Origin: Littorina saxatilis
Taxonomy: Eukaryota; Mollusca; Gastropoda; Littorinimorpha; Littorinidae
Assembly: GCF_037325665.1 (NCBI RefSeq)
Contig: NC_090252.1
Span: 17,891,586 to 17,955,585, forward strand
Length of the DNA stretch: 64,000 bases
Direction of reading: 5' to 3'
Under the pieces are notes generated by a model that made no database searches, was not told where the DNA came from, and saw nothing but the letters and a program-made list of their open reading frames with translations. The position numbers and the translations under genes are program-made. Positions 1-19,627 of the stretch are shown one piece after another. Every line of letters begins with the position of its first letter. Within the stretch, counting starts at the first letter, position 1.

Positions 1-1021
1 TATTTTTGGCCAAAATATGACATTTTACACAGATCTCGACAGTCATTGTTCACCTCGACCCCTTGCGCAGTCTTAGAGGAACACTGACTGTCTTGATCTA
101 TGTAAAATGTCATATTTTGGTCAACAATATAAATAACATGTATTGTCATCATTTTCACAAGTTTTCATTCACAAACACCTGGGAAATAAAACTCATGTTT
201 CCCATGCAATAACTCGAGGTGGTGAATGGGTTTGAGCTTTCTGGTGAAACGTGGATTGTCAAAGTAAAAGCCAATCAGGCTGAGGACAACGATTGTAAAC
301 ATTCACTTCTTCTTCTTCTTGTCGTTCGCCAATGTTAAACTTGGAGTCCAGCTCTGGTAATGAAGCTGGTGGTGTAAGCATTCACTCTCAAAGACCCAAT
401 CAATGTTGATAATTACCGCGGCGACTCATGGTCAATTTGCAACTTATCTCTGTAATCGCAAAATCCACAACGAAAAGTCATAAACACTTAAAAGAAAAGA
501 AATATGCTCAACACTTACTGAACTCACAGGTATGATCGCAGCTCTGTACATTTTCAGACTGGAAGAAAAGCGTCAACAAGCTATGTTTGACGTCACATAC
601 AAGGTTGACGTGTTATCTCGTGCTACTGTGACGATGCTTTGTGGCCCGGAGTTGGATTCTAAAAATTCGTCTCCCTGTGGGTTTTTGTGCATTTTGTTGC
701 ACAACCAAAATGATGACAAAAACGATGTTTGGTGGCTTGTTGTCAGACCAGCATTTTGTTGTTGGTCCTTGGGGAGCATATCGCCTTTTGTCTCATATTT
801 ATCAACCGCTGCCTTCGGCCTTGGTCGATAAAGATGAAACAAAAGACGATATGGTCCCCTTGGACCAACAAAAAAGCTTGTCTGTCAACAAGCCACCAAA
901 CATCTTATAATGTGGTGTTGTGAACAACTAGCAGTGTAGATAGACGCAAGACTGGGAGGCACTATTACAGTAACAACATGTAACAACATGTTAATGATGA
1001 CATGTGTGTTGGTGTGTGCAG
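1..1021 (+). other. Intron of ATP6V1A copy A (left part)
   Basis: No exon is seen. It matches 31108-31606 plus 39311-39811 of copy B. It holds the empty target (AACT, 521-524) of the B-only nest and a short A-only insertion at 308-374. The clustered reading frames at 532-923 occur in both blocks, resemble no protein I know and have no supporting features. Confidence 0.75.
308..374 (-). mobile_element. Short retroelement 3' end with (CTT)n, A-only
   Basis: The insertion is absent from copy B and flanked by near-identical TAARCATTCACT (296-307 and 375-386). It begins with CTTCTTCTTCTTGTCGTTCG, the same 3' end seen at 7410 and 30799, so it is a severely truncated copy on the minus strand. Confidence 0.65.
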
Positions 1022-9152
<8,131 letters not shown>

Positions 9153-9272
9153 ACTGCCACTAGACCAGCACTAGACCATCGCATCACATCACTCCTGACA
9201 ACAACAGTCCTTTACTCCATCAACTAGCCCTCACGTCTACACCAAACCTAGTCCTTGCTGGCCCATTTTCTC

Positions 9273-9550
9273 TCTAGCCAAGACACAAGTAGCAGGTCTT
9301 GATGGCCAAGATATCAAAATGGCTGTTGGTCTGGGTAGCCGAGACATAAACAGTTGATCTTGGTAGCTGAGACACAACAAATAGCTGGTCTTGGTAGCCG
9401 AGAGACAAATAGCTGGTCTTGGTAGCCGAGAGAAGTAGTTAGTCTCGGTAGCCAAGATACTTTTGATTTTGTTAGCCAAGACACACACAGCTCAAAATGG
9501 CCGTTAGTCTTGGTAGCCAAGACACAAATGGTTGGTCTCGGCAGACAGCA
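9273..9550 (+). repeat. Degenerate tandem repeat in the 3' UTR, copy A
   Basis: About eight imperfect units of roughly 25-40 bp share a GGTCTTGGTAGCCGAGA-like core. The copy B counterpart is 49472-49748. Confidence 0.75.
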
Positions 9551-10422
9551 AGCCGTTGTGATAGATGATTTTTTCTGTGTAGTAGAGAACAATGTAGCAA
9601 GTTGAGAAACTATACTGTGTGTTAAAGATGAATATTACTGCCCCTAAAATGGCTTTGTTTGAATAGTTAGCATCTTTCCATCGTTACTGATTGTTACAAA
9701 CTCTGAAATGTAGCTCATTCTGTGTTGGGGTTAAAAAAAACCACGGGCATATTTCATGTTTGTTTGAATGATTTGTCAACGTCACAAAATGAATTTGTGT
9801 GAGCCTGTGGAAATTGAACCATGTTCAGTAAAACACATTCCAAGAACATTGTGCATATGAAGAGTAAATACATTTAGTTTCTTTATTGTGTGAATCCCAC
9901 CCATTTGATGTCAATTATAGGTAGTGAATCACTAAGTGATTGGTTTATTCTTGGAAGTAAACTTGTAGCTCTCTCTGACTGTGTATTGGTTTGTTTGTCC
10001 TGTTAGCTTTCTGACTTTATTTGTAATTACTAGATTGTGTATGCAGCAATTGTGATTGAATACATTGGTACAGCAAGCCATGTGAAACAAGTTGTACATT
10101 TGTTATGTGTCTAAATGGAGAAACTAGCACAGTGATGTAGGGTGAAATTGCACAGAGAGTGTGTTGTTTTAACTTGTTTTGTAAATTTGATTTTCGTATT
10201 GATCAGATCTTCATTGTTTTATACATGTATTGATTTTGTGATATGTACAGTCAGAGCATTCCACTGACTGGAACAGCATTCACAAGCGTTGAATGGGGAC
10301 ATGTGAAGTTTTGGGGTAGAGTGAATTAACTTTTTGTATTTATTTCTGTAGTCTTTTACCTGACTTGATGAGGTAACAGTGAGTGAGCTGTTTGAAAGAA
10401 CTGTGGGTGAAATCATTGTGTC

Positions 10423-10499
10423 TTTGTGAACAAGAAACAATTGACAAGTGGCTCTATCCCATCTCCCCCCTTTCCCCGTCGCAATATAAAGAAAGACAG
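10423..10499 (+). mobile_element. SINE 3' end in the 3' UTR, copy A (internally shortened)
   Basis: Flanked by AATCATTGTGTC (10411-10422 and 10500-10511). It is the end of the GAAA-tailed SINE. Copy B keeps about 36 more bases in the middle (50561-50673). Confidence 0.8.
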
Positions 10500-11082
10500 A
10501 ATCATTGTGTCACTCTTGTAGCATTGCATCAAGTCTTCTGTGAGGGGTTTGAAGCTTTGTCATTCATGTTTTAAAGATTACACTGAGCTTTCATCTTAAA
10601 TGAAAATTTAATGCACCCAAGTTTTTGAGTTATACTTCCGAAGAAATGCCTCCAAAAGCATGTGAGTCGTATACTTTTCTAAAGTATTGCTAATTTTGTT
10701 GAGACACAATTGTTGTTCATGTAAACGGGGATGCTAAGGTACATCTCTTGGGAGTGCTTATAGCATTTGGAAATAAACAAAACTGGAATAATTTATCATG
10801 AATGGTCTTCATAGAAGTAAATGCAAGATGTGAAAGTGTATAAATATAAACAGTGTTGTAGACAGGATAGGTTATAGTTTCCAGTTACGTGGCATTTATT
10901 TATCTGTGCGTACAGTTATTCTGCAATAGTTGTCTGAGTGACACGTGGAGATCAAAATGTAGAAATCTGGGTTGGCATCACTTGTCAGAGTGTGTATCTT
11001 TAGAAATGTGGATGTATTTAGAAATGTTATCGTCTGTTCATTGAGCGAGTGTGCGTGCAGTGTTCTTCATAGCGATGTACAG

Positions 11083-11088
11083 AATAAA
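11083..11088 (+). promoter_or_regulatory. ATP6V1A: Candidate polyadenylation signal AATAAA, copy A
   Basis: This AATAAA is conserved in both copies (the counterpart is 51499-51504), about 1.9 kb after the stop codon. The assignment rests only on the hexamer and its conservation. Confidence 0.35.
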
Positions 11089-11335
11089 CTTACTTGTGCT
11101 AAACTGAATCAGTCCACGACTTTTGCCCTGTTATCTTGTTTGTTTGAGGTTTTGCATGCATGAGCATGTATTTGGTTCAATCATTGTTTCGGTTTGTTGC
11201 TTATATCTTTTCCTTGCGAAACCTGTCTGTCAATCGACCAGCATTTTCAAGTGGCCCAAGTCACTGCTCAGACAAAATGAACATTAAAGTGGCAACATTT
11301 TCTCATTATTTTGGGGGGAATTTCGTTAGTCAAGA

Positions 11336-11765
11336 CATAGACCATTTATCCTGGACCGCCAACTAGCTCTCTCTCCGCTCTTTCTCTCTATTACGAGGTA
11401 GCGTCCTCTCGCATTTAAGAGCCTACGCTTACATGGCCTTTCAGAAATCAGGGGGATGCCATATGCGGTGTTGATTGTAAACATGGACGAAGTTGCCGAG
11501 GTAAGTTCTGAAAATGCTAAAATGAACTCAGCTAAAGTGCATATGGAACATGGTTTTCGATGAGTTTTGTTAAGCTTAGTTTGGAGTTTTGGAAAATCCA
11601 GTTCATTGTCACCTCACATTGTCACAAATAACTGGAGCGTGCTTTCTTTTCACTGTCTTCGAATCGCTGGCCTTTCAAACCGGACGCTAAGCACCCCTGA
11701 AAGTCGAGCGTCGTAACCTCGAAGGGTCACGTGACAAGTTGGCGGTCCAGGCTATTTGGTCTATG
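11336..11765. mobile_element. MITE with 29-bp inverted ends, copy A
   Basis: The ends (CATAGACCA...GGACCGCCAACT) are inverted copies with about three mismatches, flanked by GTCAAGA (11329-11335 and 11766-11772). The 7-8 bp duplication suggests a hAT-like origin. The interior has an ATG in good context followed by GTAAGT (see findings). Confidence 0.75.
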
Positions 11766-12040
11766 GTCAAGATCAACACTAAAAAAGTGAGTATGATTAA
11801 ACCACAGTTGTGCTCAATGTCAGTGATTTCAATCAAAATAAAAATGTCAGAACCACAGGTCGTGAAAACTGAAAGAGTGGGAAAGCTCTAAGAAAAATTC
11901 AGCCACAATATTCATTGTATACCCCTTTCAAAAATACATGAGTCGGTATCACTACCAAGTTTTGAAATTGTCACTCATGCAATGTTGAGCGTTACTGTGT
12001 GTGTGGCAGGATGACTTGAGTTCACTGTACCCCCCTGCAC

Positions 12041-12497
12041 ACATATAATAATAATAATAATAATAATAATACGAATATTTGTAACGCGCACATATCTCAC
12101 CAACAGGTGACCCAAGGTGCACATTCACTCATTCACACACACGGAGACCTTAAAGTCACTAACACGCACACACCATCAACCATTAAATATGTACAGTTAT
12201 ACAGGGTGGGATGGGGGTGGGCAGTGTAGAATGCATGGATTATTTGGAAAAAAGGAATGTCTTGAGTGCAGATTTGAATGATTCGAGGGACTGTTGTTGA
12301 CGGAGGGGGAGAGGTAGTGTGTTCCATTGGCTAGGTGCTTGGAAAGAAAATGAGCGTTGACCTGCTGTTTTGAGTTTGGTGTGGGGGATGTTGAGCTTAA
12401 GGGAGTTGGCAGATGATCTGAGTGCTCGTGAAGGGACATAGAGAGAGAGAGAGAGTCAGAGAGATAGGCAGGGGCGAGACCATGGAGGCATTTGTAG
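12041..12497 (-). mobile_element. CR1/L2-like LINE 3' end with (AAT)n tail, copy A
   Basis: The inverse tail (ATA)n is at 12045-12071. The minus strand contains CLHGLAPAYLSDSLSL, typical of the reverse-transcriptase C-terminal region of CR1/L2-type LINEs, followed by decayed frames. It is continued or interrupted at 12500 by a SINE. Confidence 0.7.
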
Positions 12498-12808
12498 GTT
12501 TGTTTGTTTGTTTGCTTAACGCCCAGCCGACCACGACGGGCCATATCAGGGCGGTGCTGCTTTGACATATAACGTGCGCCACACACAAGACAGAAGTCGC
12601 AACACAGGCTTCATGTCTCACCCAGTCACATTATTCTGACACCGGACCAACCAGTCCTAGCACTAACCCCATAATGCCAGACGCCAGGCGGAGCAGCCAC
12701 TAGATTGCCAATTTTAAAGTCTTAGGTATGACCCGGCCGGGGTTCGAACCCACGACCTCCCGATCATGGGGCGGACGCCTTACCACTAGGCCAACCGTGC
12801 GGGTGCAT
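12498..12808 (-). mobile_element. tRNA-derived SINE with (AAAC)n-type tail, copy A
   Basis: The inverse tail GTTTGTTTGTTTGCTTAACG is on the left. The right end has tRNA-like CGGGGTTCGAACCCACGAC and GCCTTACCACTAGGCCAAC. It sits in the LINE with GCATTT on both sides (12488 and 12804 region). Confidence 0.85.
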
Positions 12809-13087
12809 TTACTGATAGGTGAGAGTGTTGATTGTGTATGTGATACGGTAGACATACAATAGAACTCACCTTTAAAGACCCTCTGATTTAACACTTTCTA
12901 CCCCACCAATGTTGACCACGTCTTTTTTTAGCCGAGACTAGCTGTACTGCAGCAGGTCACTCAGAATTGTGGTAACTGTGTAGCAACACGCTGGAATGAA
13001 GGCCTTAGATCGACGTTACCAGAAGCGACTGAAGCTAACAGTCTGATCGGATATATATCCGTACCTGGTCAGATAGAGCCATAATTA

Positions 13088-13340
13088 TGTGACCCTCCAC
13101 CACAAGATGAGTCGCATGTCACCTCGCGCGGTTCTGCGCTGGGCTTAATATAAGTCCGGGGAGTGTCTGGTAACAGTGTGAGGGTCACCTTAGTCACAGG
13201 CTTATAACTCAAACAGTTTTCGCTCTTTTCTAAAACGGGTTTCACCACTGGATAGAGCATAAAAGACTCGTTAGGAAAATGTAAAAATATGAAAATCATG
13301 CAAAGGTGACATGCGACTCATTCCGTGGTGGAGGGTCACA
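13088..13340. mobile_element. Tc1/mariner-type MITE, copy A
   Basis: The ends TGTGACCCTCCACCAC and GTGGTGGAGGGTCACA continue as longer inverted arms (to ATGAGTCGCATGTCACC), with TA on both sides (13086-13087 and 13341-13342). 253 bp, non-coding. Confidence 0.85.
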
Positions 13341-13521
13341 TATTATGAGTGGGTACTGATATATCTGTACCTGGGAGACAATGAGTTAAGACTATACATC
13401 TCTTTTAAAACCCTGTTTTCTCAGACTTTCTGTGCAAAACCTTTGTAAATGTACCCCTAGTTTAAGACTCACTCTTTCTTTAGACCTGATTCAGTTTCAG
13501 ATTTTTAAAGATCTTCTTCTT

Positions 13522-13899
13522 CTTCTTCTGCGTTTGTGGGCTGAAACTCCCACGTACACTCGTGTTTTTTGCACGAGTGGAATTTTACGTGTATGACCGT
13601 TTTTTTACTCCGCCATTTAGGCAGCCATACGCTGTTTTCGGAGGAAGCATGCTGGGTATTTTTGTCTTTCTATAACCAACCGAACTCTGACATGGATTAC
13701 AGGATCTTTTTCGTGTGCATTTGGTCTTGTGCTTGCGTGTAGCCTACACACGGGGGTGTTCGGACACCGAGGAGAGTCTGCACACAAAGTTGACTCGGAG
13801 AAATAAATCTCTCGCCGAACGTGGGGACGAACTCACGCTGACAGCGGCCAACTGGATACAAATCCAGCGCGCTACCGACTGAGCTACATCCCCGCCCAA
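13522..13899 (-). mobile_element. tRNA-derived SINE with (AAG)n tail, A-only
   Basis: Flanked by AAGATCTT. The inverse tail CTTCTTCTTCTTC is on the left, and tRNA-like GCGCTACCGACTGAGCTACA is on the right. The 3' half matches the SINE at 3914 but the head matches that at 48457, so it is a chimera. Copy B lacks about 500 bases here. Confidence 0.8.
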
Positions 13900-13908
13900 G
13901 ATCTTAAA

Positions 13909-13972
13909 CGAAGGGGGGGGGGAGGGAGGGAGGGGGGGGAGGGGGGGAGGGAGGGGGGGAGAGGGGGGGAGT
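13909..13972 (+). repeat. G-rich GGGGGGA tract
   Basis: Nearly pure purine run of G with single A, next to the SINE head and absent from copy B. Confidence 0.85.
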
Positions 13973-14499
13973 AGAATTTCTTTAAGTCCCCACCAATGTC
14001 AGTGTTAAAATCAGGTCTTAATCTTGTGGAGCTATGCACAGTCCTAATCTTGTAAACGACTCCGTGACATTTGGCTCACCATCCATTATTTTTCTAAGCC
14101 GCTTTTACACAGGATAAAAATCTTCCCTCCATTTGTATTATAAAAGGAGATTCCATTCTAACAGTGAAGCCTTAAAAAACCAAACAAAAACCAGGTAGAC
14201 TGCTGACGTTCCGAAACAAATCAACAACACAAGAATTGTAATGTACTTGAACATCTTAATTCCGTTCCTAGAGTTCCTTCCCCTTTTTGCGTGTTTCCCT
14301 TCCATTTTCTTTCAGACCTTGTTCGTTCCGTGTTGCGTCTGCATTGTGTTGTCTTTTGTGTTCTTGTTTTTCCTGATGAAGCTTCCAGAAGCGAAAATTC
14401 GTTATCGTCTTGTGTCGTCTTTGTATCGGTGAGTACAGTAGATCTAATCCTTTGTTTTGTACCTTTGTTCATCTTACCACAGTCACTTCGTTGTTAGCG

Positions 14500-14796
14500 T
14501 CCCTGTTTTTGTATAACTTGGAAAATGTCATTCCACAGGGATTCGTGGCTTCTGTATAGATCGATAAGTTCGCCGATCTGTGTCGAAGAGATACTTAGAG
14601 TCTACCCACAATCCAACTCGATCTGACGGTTGAGGTCATCGCTCTGGTTTTCTCTGATTGGTCAAATTCCCGTCGTTCTATTTCTGTGTCAGAGAAATTA
14701 GAACACGCTCTACTCTTCTGCAGATAACGCTTCGCGGGACCGTTTTGAGCATAAGTCAAATGTGGACAGGGTCAGCCTGGAGTGTCTGGACAGGCC
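14500..14796 (+). other. A-only segment beside the TTAA element
   Basis: About 300 bases lie between CACTTCGTTG and TTTAGATC, which are adjacent in copy B (56151-56168). No inverted ends, tail or coding sequence is recognised. Confidence 0.5.
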
Positions 14797-17700
14797 TTTA
14801 GATCTTAAAGTGTAACTAAACAGACATTTTGAAGTGTCAGCTTTACTGAATTGCTTTATGTTTTGTCCAAGTATAGACCTGTAGAAGCGATACTGGACGA
14901 TTTTTCCAACGTTTACTGTGTTTTCTGATTTACTACGATTTTTTAAAAGTGTTGAACCCATTTCAGATTTACCTGCTTATCTGTTCTTGATTTGATACTT
15001 CCAAAGAACAAGTGGTACTTTGAGTTCCGGTTTTATGTTTTAACCAATCAGAATTTGGTTCCTAAATAAAATCGTCTGCTGCCTGTCCCAGCAGAGTCGG
15101 CAACAAGCACTGCTTGCCACATGTGTGATGTTACGAACAGAAATAGCCATAAATTGGGCAAGGTAGCAATGTAAATGAATTGGATCTAACTAATGTGCTT
15201 GTACTGCATCTCTGGCCTTTGAATTCACTCCAAATGTACTGGCTCAGCGTGAGAGGCAACATCCTGTCGAAGTCGTAAGCACGAGGCTGACTGGGAGATT
15301 ATTATTCGAAGAGCATGCTGAAACGGATTGTAAGTACAATATTTTACATGTTCTCGACATTTCTGTTGATCTTTCCTTAACTTTAATTGTTTCCTTGATT
15401 TAAAACCCAAGGGCTTGTATTTTCAGTTGTGATACTAAGCACGTATCTTTACCACAGTATCTGAACACTTCACACTTGAATTTTGGAATGATGAAGTGGA
15501 ATTATTTCTGGATCTAATTTATTCTTTGTTCCCCCCTCTCGATTCCTTTTTTCGCCACATATGTATTGTCGTGTAAGGGGGTAGATGCGTGTACTGGCTG
15601 ATTTTTTTATTTTTTTACTTCGGTCAGATACAGATGATTGGAAAAAAAACTTGTCAAGGATTTCAGAATTTAATAGATCTGTTCGAAGTTTTTACGGGAT
15701 GGGTCCTGTTACAATACAGACTGAATGTGCGCAAGATGAACTTTTGATTAAACATACACACACAAATGAATCTCTTGATTTTGTTATACGGCGAATGTCC
15801 AGTTTCCACCACCACGTCTGTGGTATGTTTTTATACTGTTTGATTGAATAGACTGACGTGCATTCTCTCGCAAATGTGCGCGCGTGTGTATCTGTCTGTG
15901 CCTCAGACTTATTAATCAAAGATGATGTTGCACATTGCAGATCTAGGCGACAGGAGCAAGTGGACAAGACAGCTACATTTGTCTGAGCGAAGATCCAACG
16001 GTAAGCTCTTTTAGCCGAAGACAGCGAGCCTGGGTGCATGCATGCAAGCTTCTATCATGTTCGTGTGAGTGCTGCAGGGCTATTAGACGACTTTTCATTA
16101 TTCTTGATTTGGAGATCCATGCAGGGTATTAGAAAGTGCAGAATATACACGTTTGAACAAATACGATGTGTGTTTGCTCCGAAAAAAAGAAAAAACGCAA
16201 CAAACAAACATTGTATTTGTTTAAAGTATCACAAATATTTATTACCTGTATCTGCATGTTTTGATGATGAAGGGTAAATTACTTTGACGTGTGCTTTTTC
16301 TTTTAACCACACTGATAACGAATGATAAAAACACAGACACACTTAATAACATATCCACAAAAATTGTAACAATAAATGTAAGCTGAACAATGCCTGCAAC
16401 ACATTTCAGACCTCAGAAGGAAGTAATTATGAGATTCAGACAGAGAGAGAAAGCCCAACACGAAACCAGTTGTGACATTTTTTATTTCATTATGCAATAT
16501 TAAAAACACGACAACAACGTATTTCCTGTACTTAGTTTCGTGCAATTATGGATTGCAAAGTATGTCTAATTGAGTGGCATAAAGAGGCACAGTTGCATGA
16601 AAAACCAACTCGGATCTTGACTAGGATCAGGATTTTACATGGACACAACCTAGAATTTAACATCCTGGGGGGAGGGGGGTACTGCGCCTTTCACATCAAG
16701 ATGTAAAGATCTATTTTAAATAATACTTATTAGAAGGGAACAAAATCAAACAAACTACAACAATCGTTCTGAGGGGAGAGAATTACCTCTTCCGAAGAAA
16801 TTACCTCCCTTGCTTTTCTTGTCGTGACTTATGTAGAGTAAAGTGAATAGAAAGTGAATCAGTCAGTAACAAAAAAAACCACAACATTTCTTAAGATCAA
16901 TGAGGAGTCTTGAAGTATTTGTCAATGTTAATCTTGTATGCATAACAAACAATATATTACGGATTGATAATTAAAGAAAATCGTCTCTTCTACAGGGTTG
17001 ACCCCCCTAAAAAGGACACCCACAACCATGCAAATTACTTCTGCATCTGTTGAACCAATTATTTTATATATGGTATTCATTAACTTCAGTTTATGTTCTG
17101 CCTTTCCAGTAAGTGGCAATTTTGTAAATTGAATGGTCTGACTTTTGTGCAATTTTAATTTTTTTCTCCAAATTCGGGGGTCGACTAAACAGAACGAGTT
17201 TTGACATTGAGCGGTAGCCATTTTTACCTAATTTAAACCCTTCAGGCTTTTACCTTTTTGATTATTTTGAATGTCTGAGTATGTAAAAACATCCCCTTCA
17301 ACCCCCAGGCTATCGATGACCTGAAGAAAGCATGCAGTTACAGCTAGGTTCAGGGCAATCCTCAGACACGAAAGCGTTGGTGTCATTGGTGATGCAAAAG
17401 TTAGATAATTTAACCTACAAATTTGCCACTTTGTGAACTGCACATGCATAAAATCAAGTTTAAGTATGCTGAATATGAAGTTATCCAGTCAATTGGTGTA
17501 GAAGTTATAGCATTTCTGTCAGTTAACAGTATTTAAAATCTCTAAAGTAAAATCTGACATATTCGAAAGTTTTGCATAAACACCCAGACAATTTTTACGA
17601 TATTCTCCTAAGCTTCTCCACTTCTCAGCCCTGTCTTGGAAATGAATTCGAATAAGGCAGTCAAAATAACTTAGTTTGGAGCACCCATCAATCAGAATAA

Positions 17701-17805
17701 GCATTAACTTTTGACACAGGAAATAACTTCTACCGAAAGCTCTCCTGGTTTTATTCTACATTTTTCCGGCATAAATTAATGGTAACAAATTTAATGATAA
17801 ATCTA

Positions 17806-17861
17806 AACAACGAAGTGACTGTGGTAAGATGAACAAAGTTAAAAAACAAAGGATTACTGTA
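17806..17861 (-). repeat. Inverted partial copy of 14443-14497
   Basis: AACAACGAAGTGACTGTGG and onward is the inverse of the sequence just left of the A-only block, with a few differences. One copy lies inside the TTAA element and one outside. Confidence 0.75.
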
Positions 17862-18018
17862 AATGGTTTACGAATCGAAATCTAAACAAGTTTTAATGAT
17901 AAGTAAAATGATAAAAAAAATAAAATTAAAAAAAGCTAACGTCCTCGCATTTGTCCAGAATTATTCCATGTTTAACATGGGAACAGAGGGATAATTGGTC
18001 TAAAGAATTTTTAAAAAG

Positions 18019-18043
18019 GAGGGTTAGGGTAACCCTAACCCTC
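18019..18043. repeat. Head-to-head telomere-motif palindrome
   Basis: Two TTAGGG-type units are followed at once by two CCCTAA units, making 11-base inverted arms around TAA. Confidence 0.8.
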
Positions 18044-18375
18044 TTTGGACTATCTGTATGCAATGCTCGCTATAGGTGAAAGACTTTTGTGGAAGCCATG
18101 GAAGAATGCATCGCTGTTGTGCTGGTTCAGCTTGAGGTCCTGTCCTAGCGAATATCCTGCACACACAAAAACACGACTTTTTAAGCCACTTATGTTGCAT
18201 TCCGTGACATAGCTTTGTTAAAACCGTGTGCCTGATAATAATGACAGATTTTGTTGATATACATTTTTTTTTAAGACACCCCATATAATATTGTTTGACA
18301 ATCTCTTTCAACATAGTTTACGAATCACCAATGTGTATACAAACGCAAATAACCCACAGGTCAATAAATTACTTT

Positions 18376-18378
<3 letters not shown>

Positions 18379-18444
<66 letters not shown>
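18379..18444 (+). repeat. (GA)n microsatellite
   Basis: About 33 uninterrupted GA units inside the TTAA element. Confidence 0.97.
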
Positions 18445-18447
<3 letters not shown>

Positions 18448-19239
18448 TAAAACTAGAAAATGTGTGCTATATAAAACAAGGATAATCACTGTCAAATCTT
18501 TGCTTGTACCTGCATGGTGTTTACTGCGCTATATACACAACCTGTTTTATTTCATTTATTTATTTATTTATTTTTTTTTTTGGGGGGGGGGGGGGAGATG
18601 TTTTGTGATGAGGGTTTTTTCAAAGCCTTTACTGCTTTAGTCATTGAATCCACCCGACTTCGATTTATTGTTCAGTGATGGGTAATTGTGTGACCAACTA
18701 TGTAAGTTAGTGATTATTCTGGCTTCATACAATGACACTGCATTAATTTTATAAGTGTATGTGTGTGTGTTTCAGGCAAAAGCTGATATTACAGTCCTAG
18801 TTGTATGCAGTACCTCTGCTTCTTCGTTCAGGAATCAAAGTATACAATCTAAACCGATTATTTTGTTCAATAATGTTCAGCTTACCATCCCGAAGAAGGC
18901 AGTAACGTGCCAAGATATTGATTATAGATATTAACGTACCTAACCTGGTTACTGGTGTGTTTTCTTTTTATTTCAATAATGTAAATGTGTGACAACTTGC
19001 AGGGTACTTGATGTTCAGAGCAATTTTTCTGGCAAAAGACCTTTTATGGATCAAAGAAAACTTTTGTCGTGGTGCACAAGTCAATCAATTTGGTTGATAA
19101 ATAATTTGTGCTGCATTTTCCCTGGTTCCAAAACGTAGTTTGTATTACCACATGTCCTTACCTGTCATTGGCATCACATGATTCTCTGCAAGCAGTCTTT
19201 TGTGGAAATACGTCATTTAACACTTGCACTTATAGTAGG

Positions 19240-19627
19240 GCTGATGGGGTCTATGTCGACCAAAAGAGTGGGATTCTCTGTAGGTCGAGTTCCTGTAGGT
19301 GGATTCCCTGTATACCTAAGACTTTAAAATTGGCAATCTAGTATACAGGGAATCCCACAGAGTGCAGTTTTTCAATAAAACTTGCAAACCATACTCGAAT
19401 TTCTAAGAAATATCAAAAAAAGATAGAAAAACATCAAATTCTAACGATGTCGCTAAGCATCACGTGACTTTCATTGATATTAGCAAAACGCTACAGGAAC
19501 TACACCCTGTGGTATTCCCTGTATACAAGATTGCCAATTTTAAAGTCTTAGGTATACAGAGAATCCACCTACAGGAACTCGACCTACAGTGAATCCCATT
19601 CTTTTGGTCGACATAGACCCCATCAGC
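19240..19627. mobile_element. Foldback (MULE-like) element with 9-bp target duplication
   Basis: Arms of roughly 120-130 bp (starting GCTGATGGGGTCTATGTCGA) are inverted copies, separated by about 130 bases. Both sides carry TATAGTAGG (19231-19239 and 19628-19636). Long arms with a 9-bp duplication are typical of Mutator-like MITEs. Each arm contains the word TTGCCAATTTTAAAGTCTTA, also present in the SINE at 12498. Confidence 0.8.

Larger units (their letters stand above)
9153..11110 (+). other. ATP6V1A: Putative 3' UTR of ATP6V1A copy A
   Basis: AT-rich non-coding sequence follows the stop without a new gene. It contains a degenerate tandem repeat (9273-9550) and a short SINE end (10423-10499). 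A conserved AATAAA at 11083-11088, also present in copy B, is a plausible poly(A) signal. An earlier AATAAA lies near 10772. UTR extent is inferred, not proven. Confidence 0.5.

Noticed and set aside
532-923. Candidate coding region with overlapping frames on both strands, repeated at 39322-39713
   Set aside because: The frames are short and overlap each other, with no recognised homology. They lie within an ATP6V1A intron. Repetition is explained by the block duplication.
10655-10675. GCATGTGAGTCGTATRC near the 3' UTR end resembles the H4 3' end
   Set aside because: The match is short, lacks the hairpin and CTTGT, and copy B is altered at the same place. Probably chance.
16928-17449. Two adjacent minus-strand frames (about 97 and 73 codons)
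   Set aside because: No known motifs, weak codon structure, and absent from copy B with the rest of the TTAA block.
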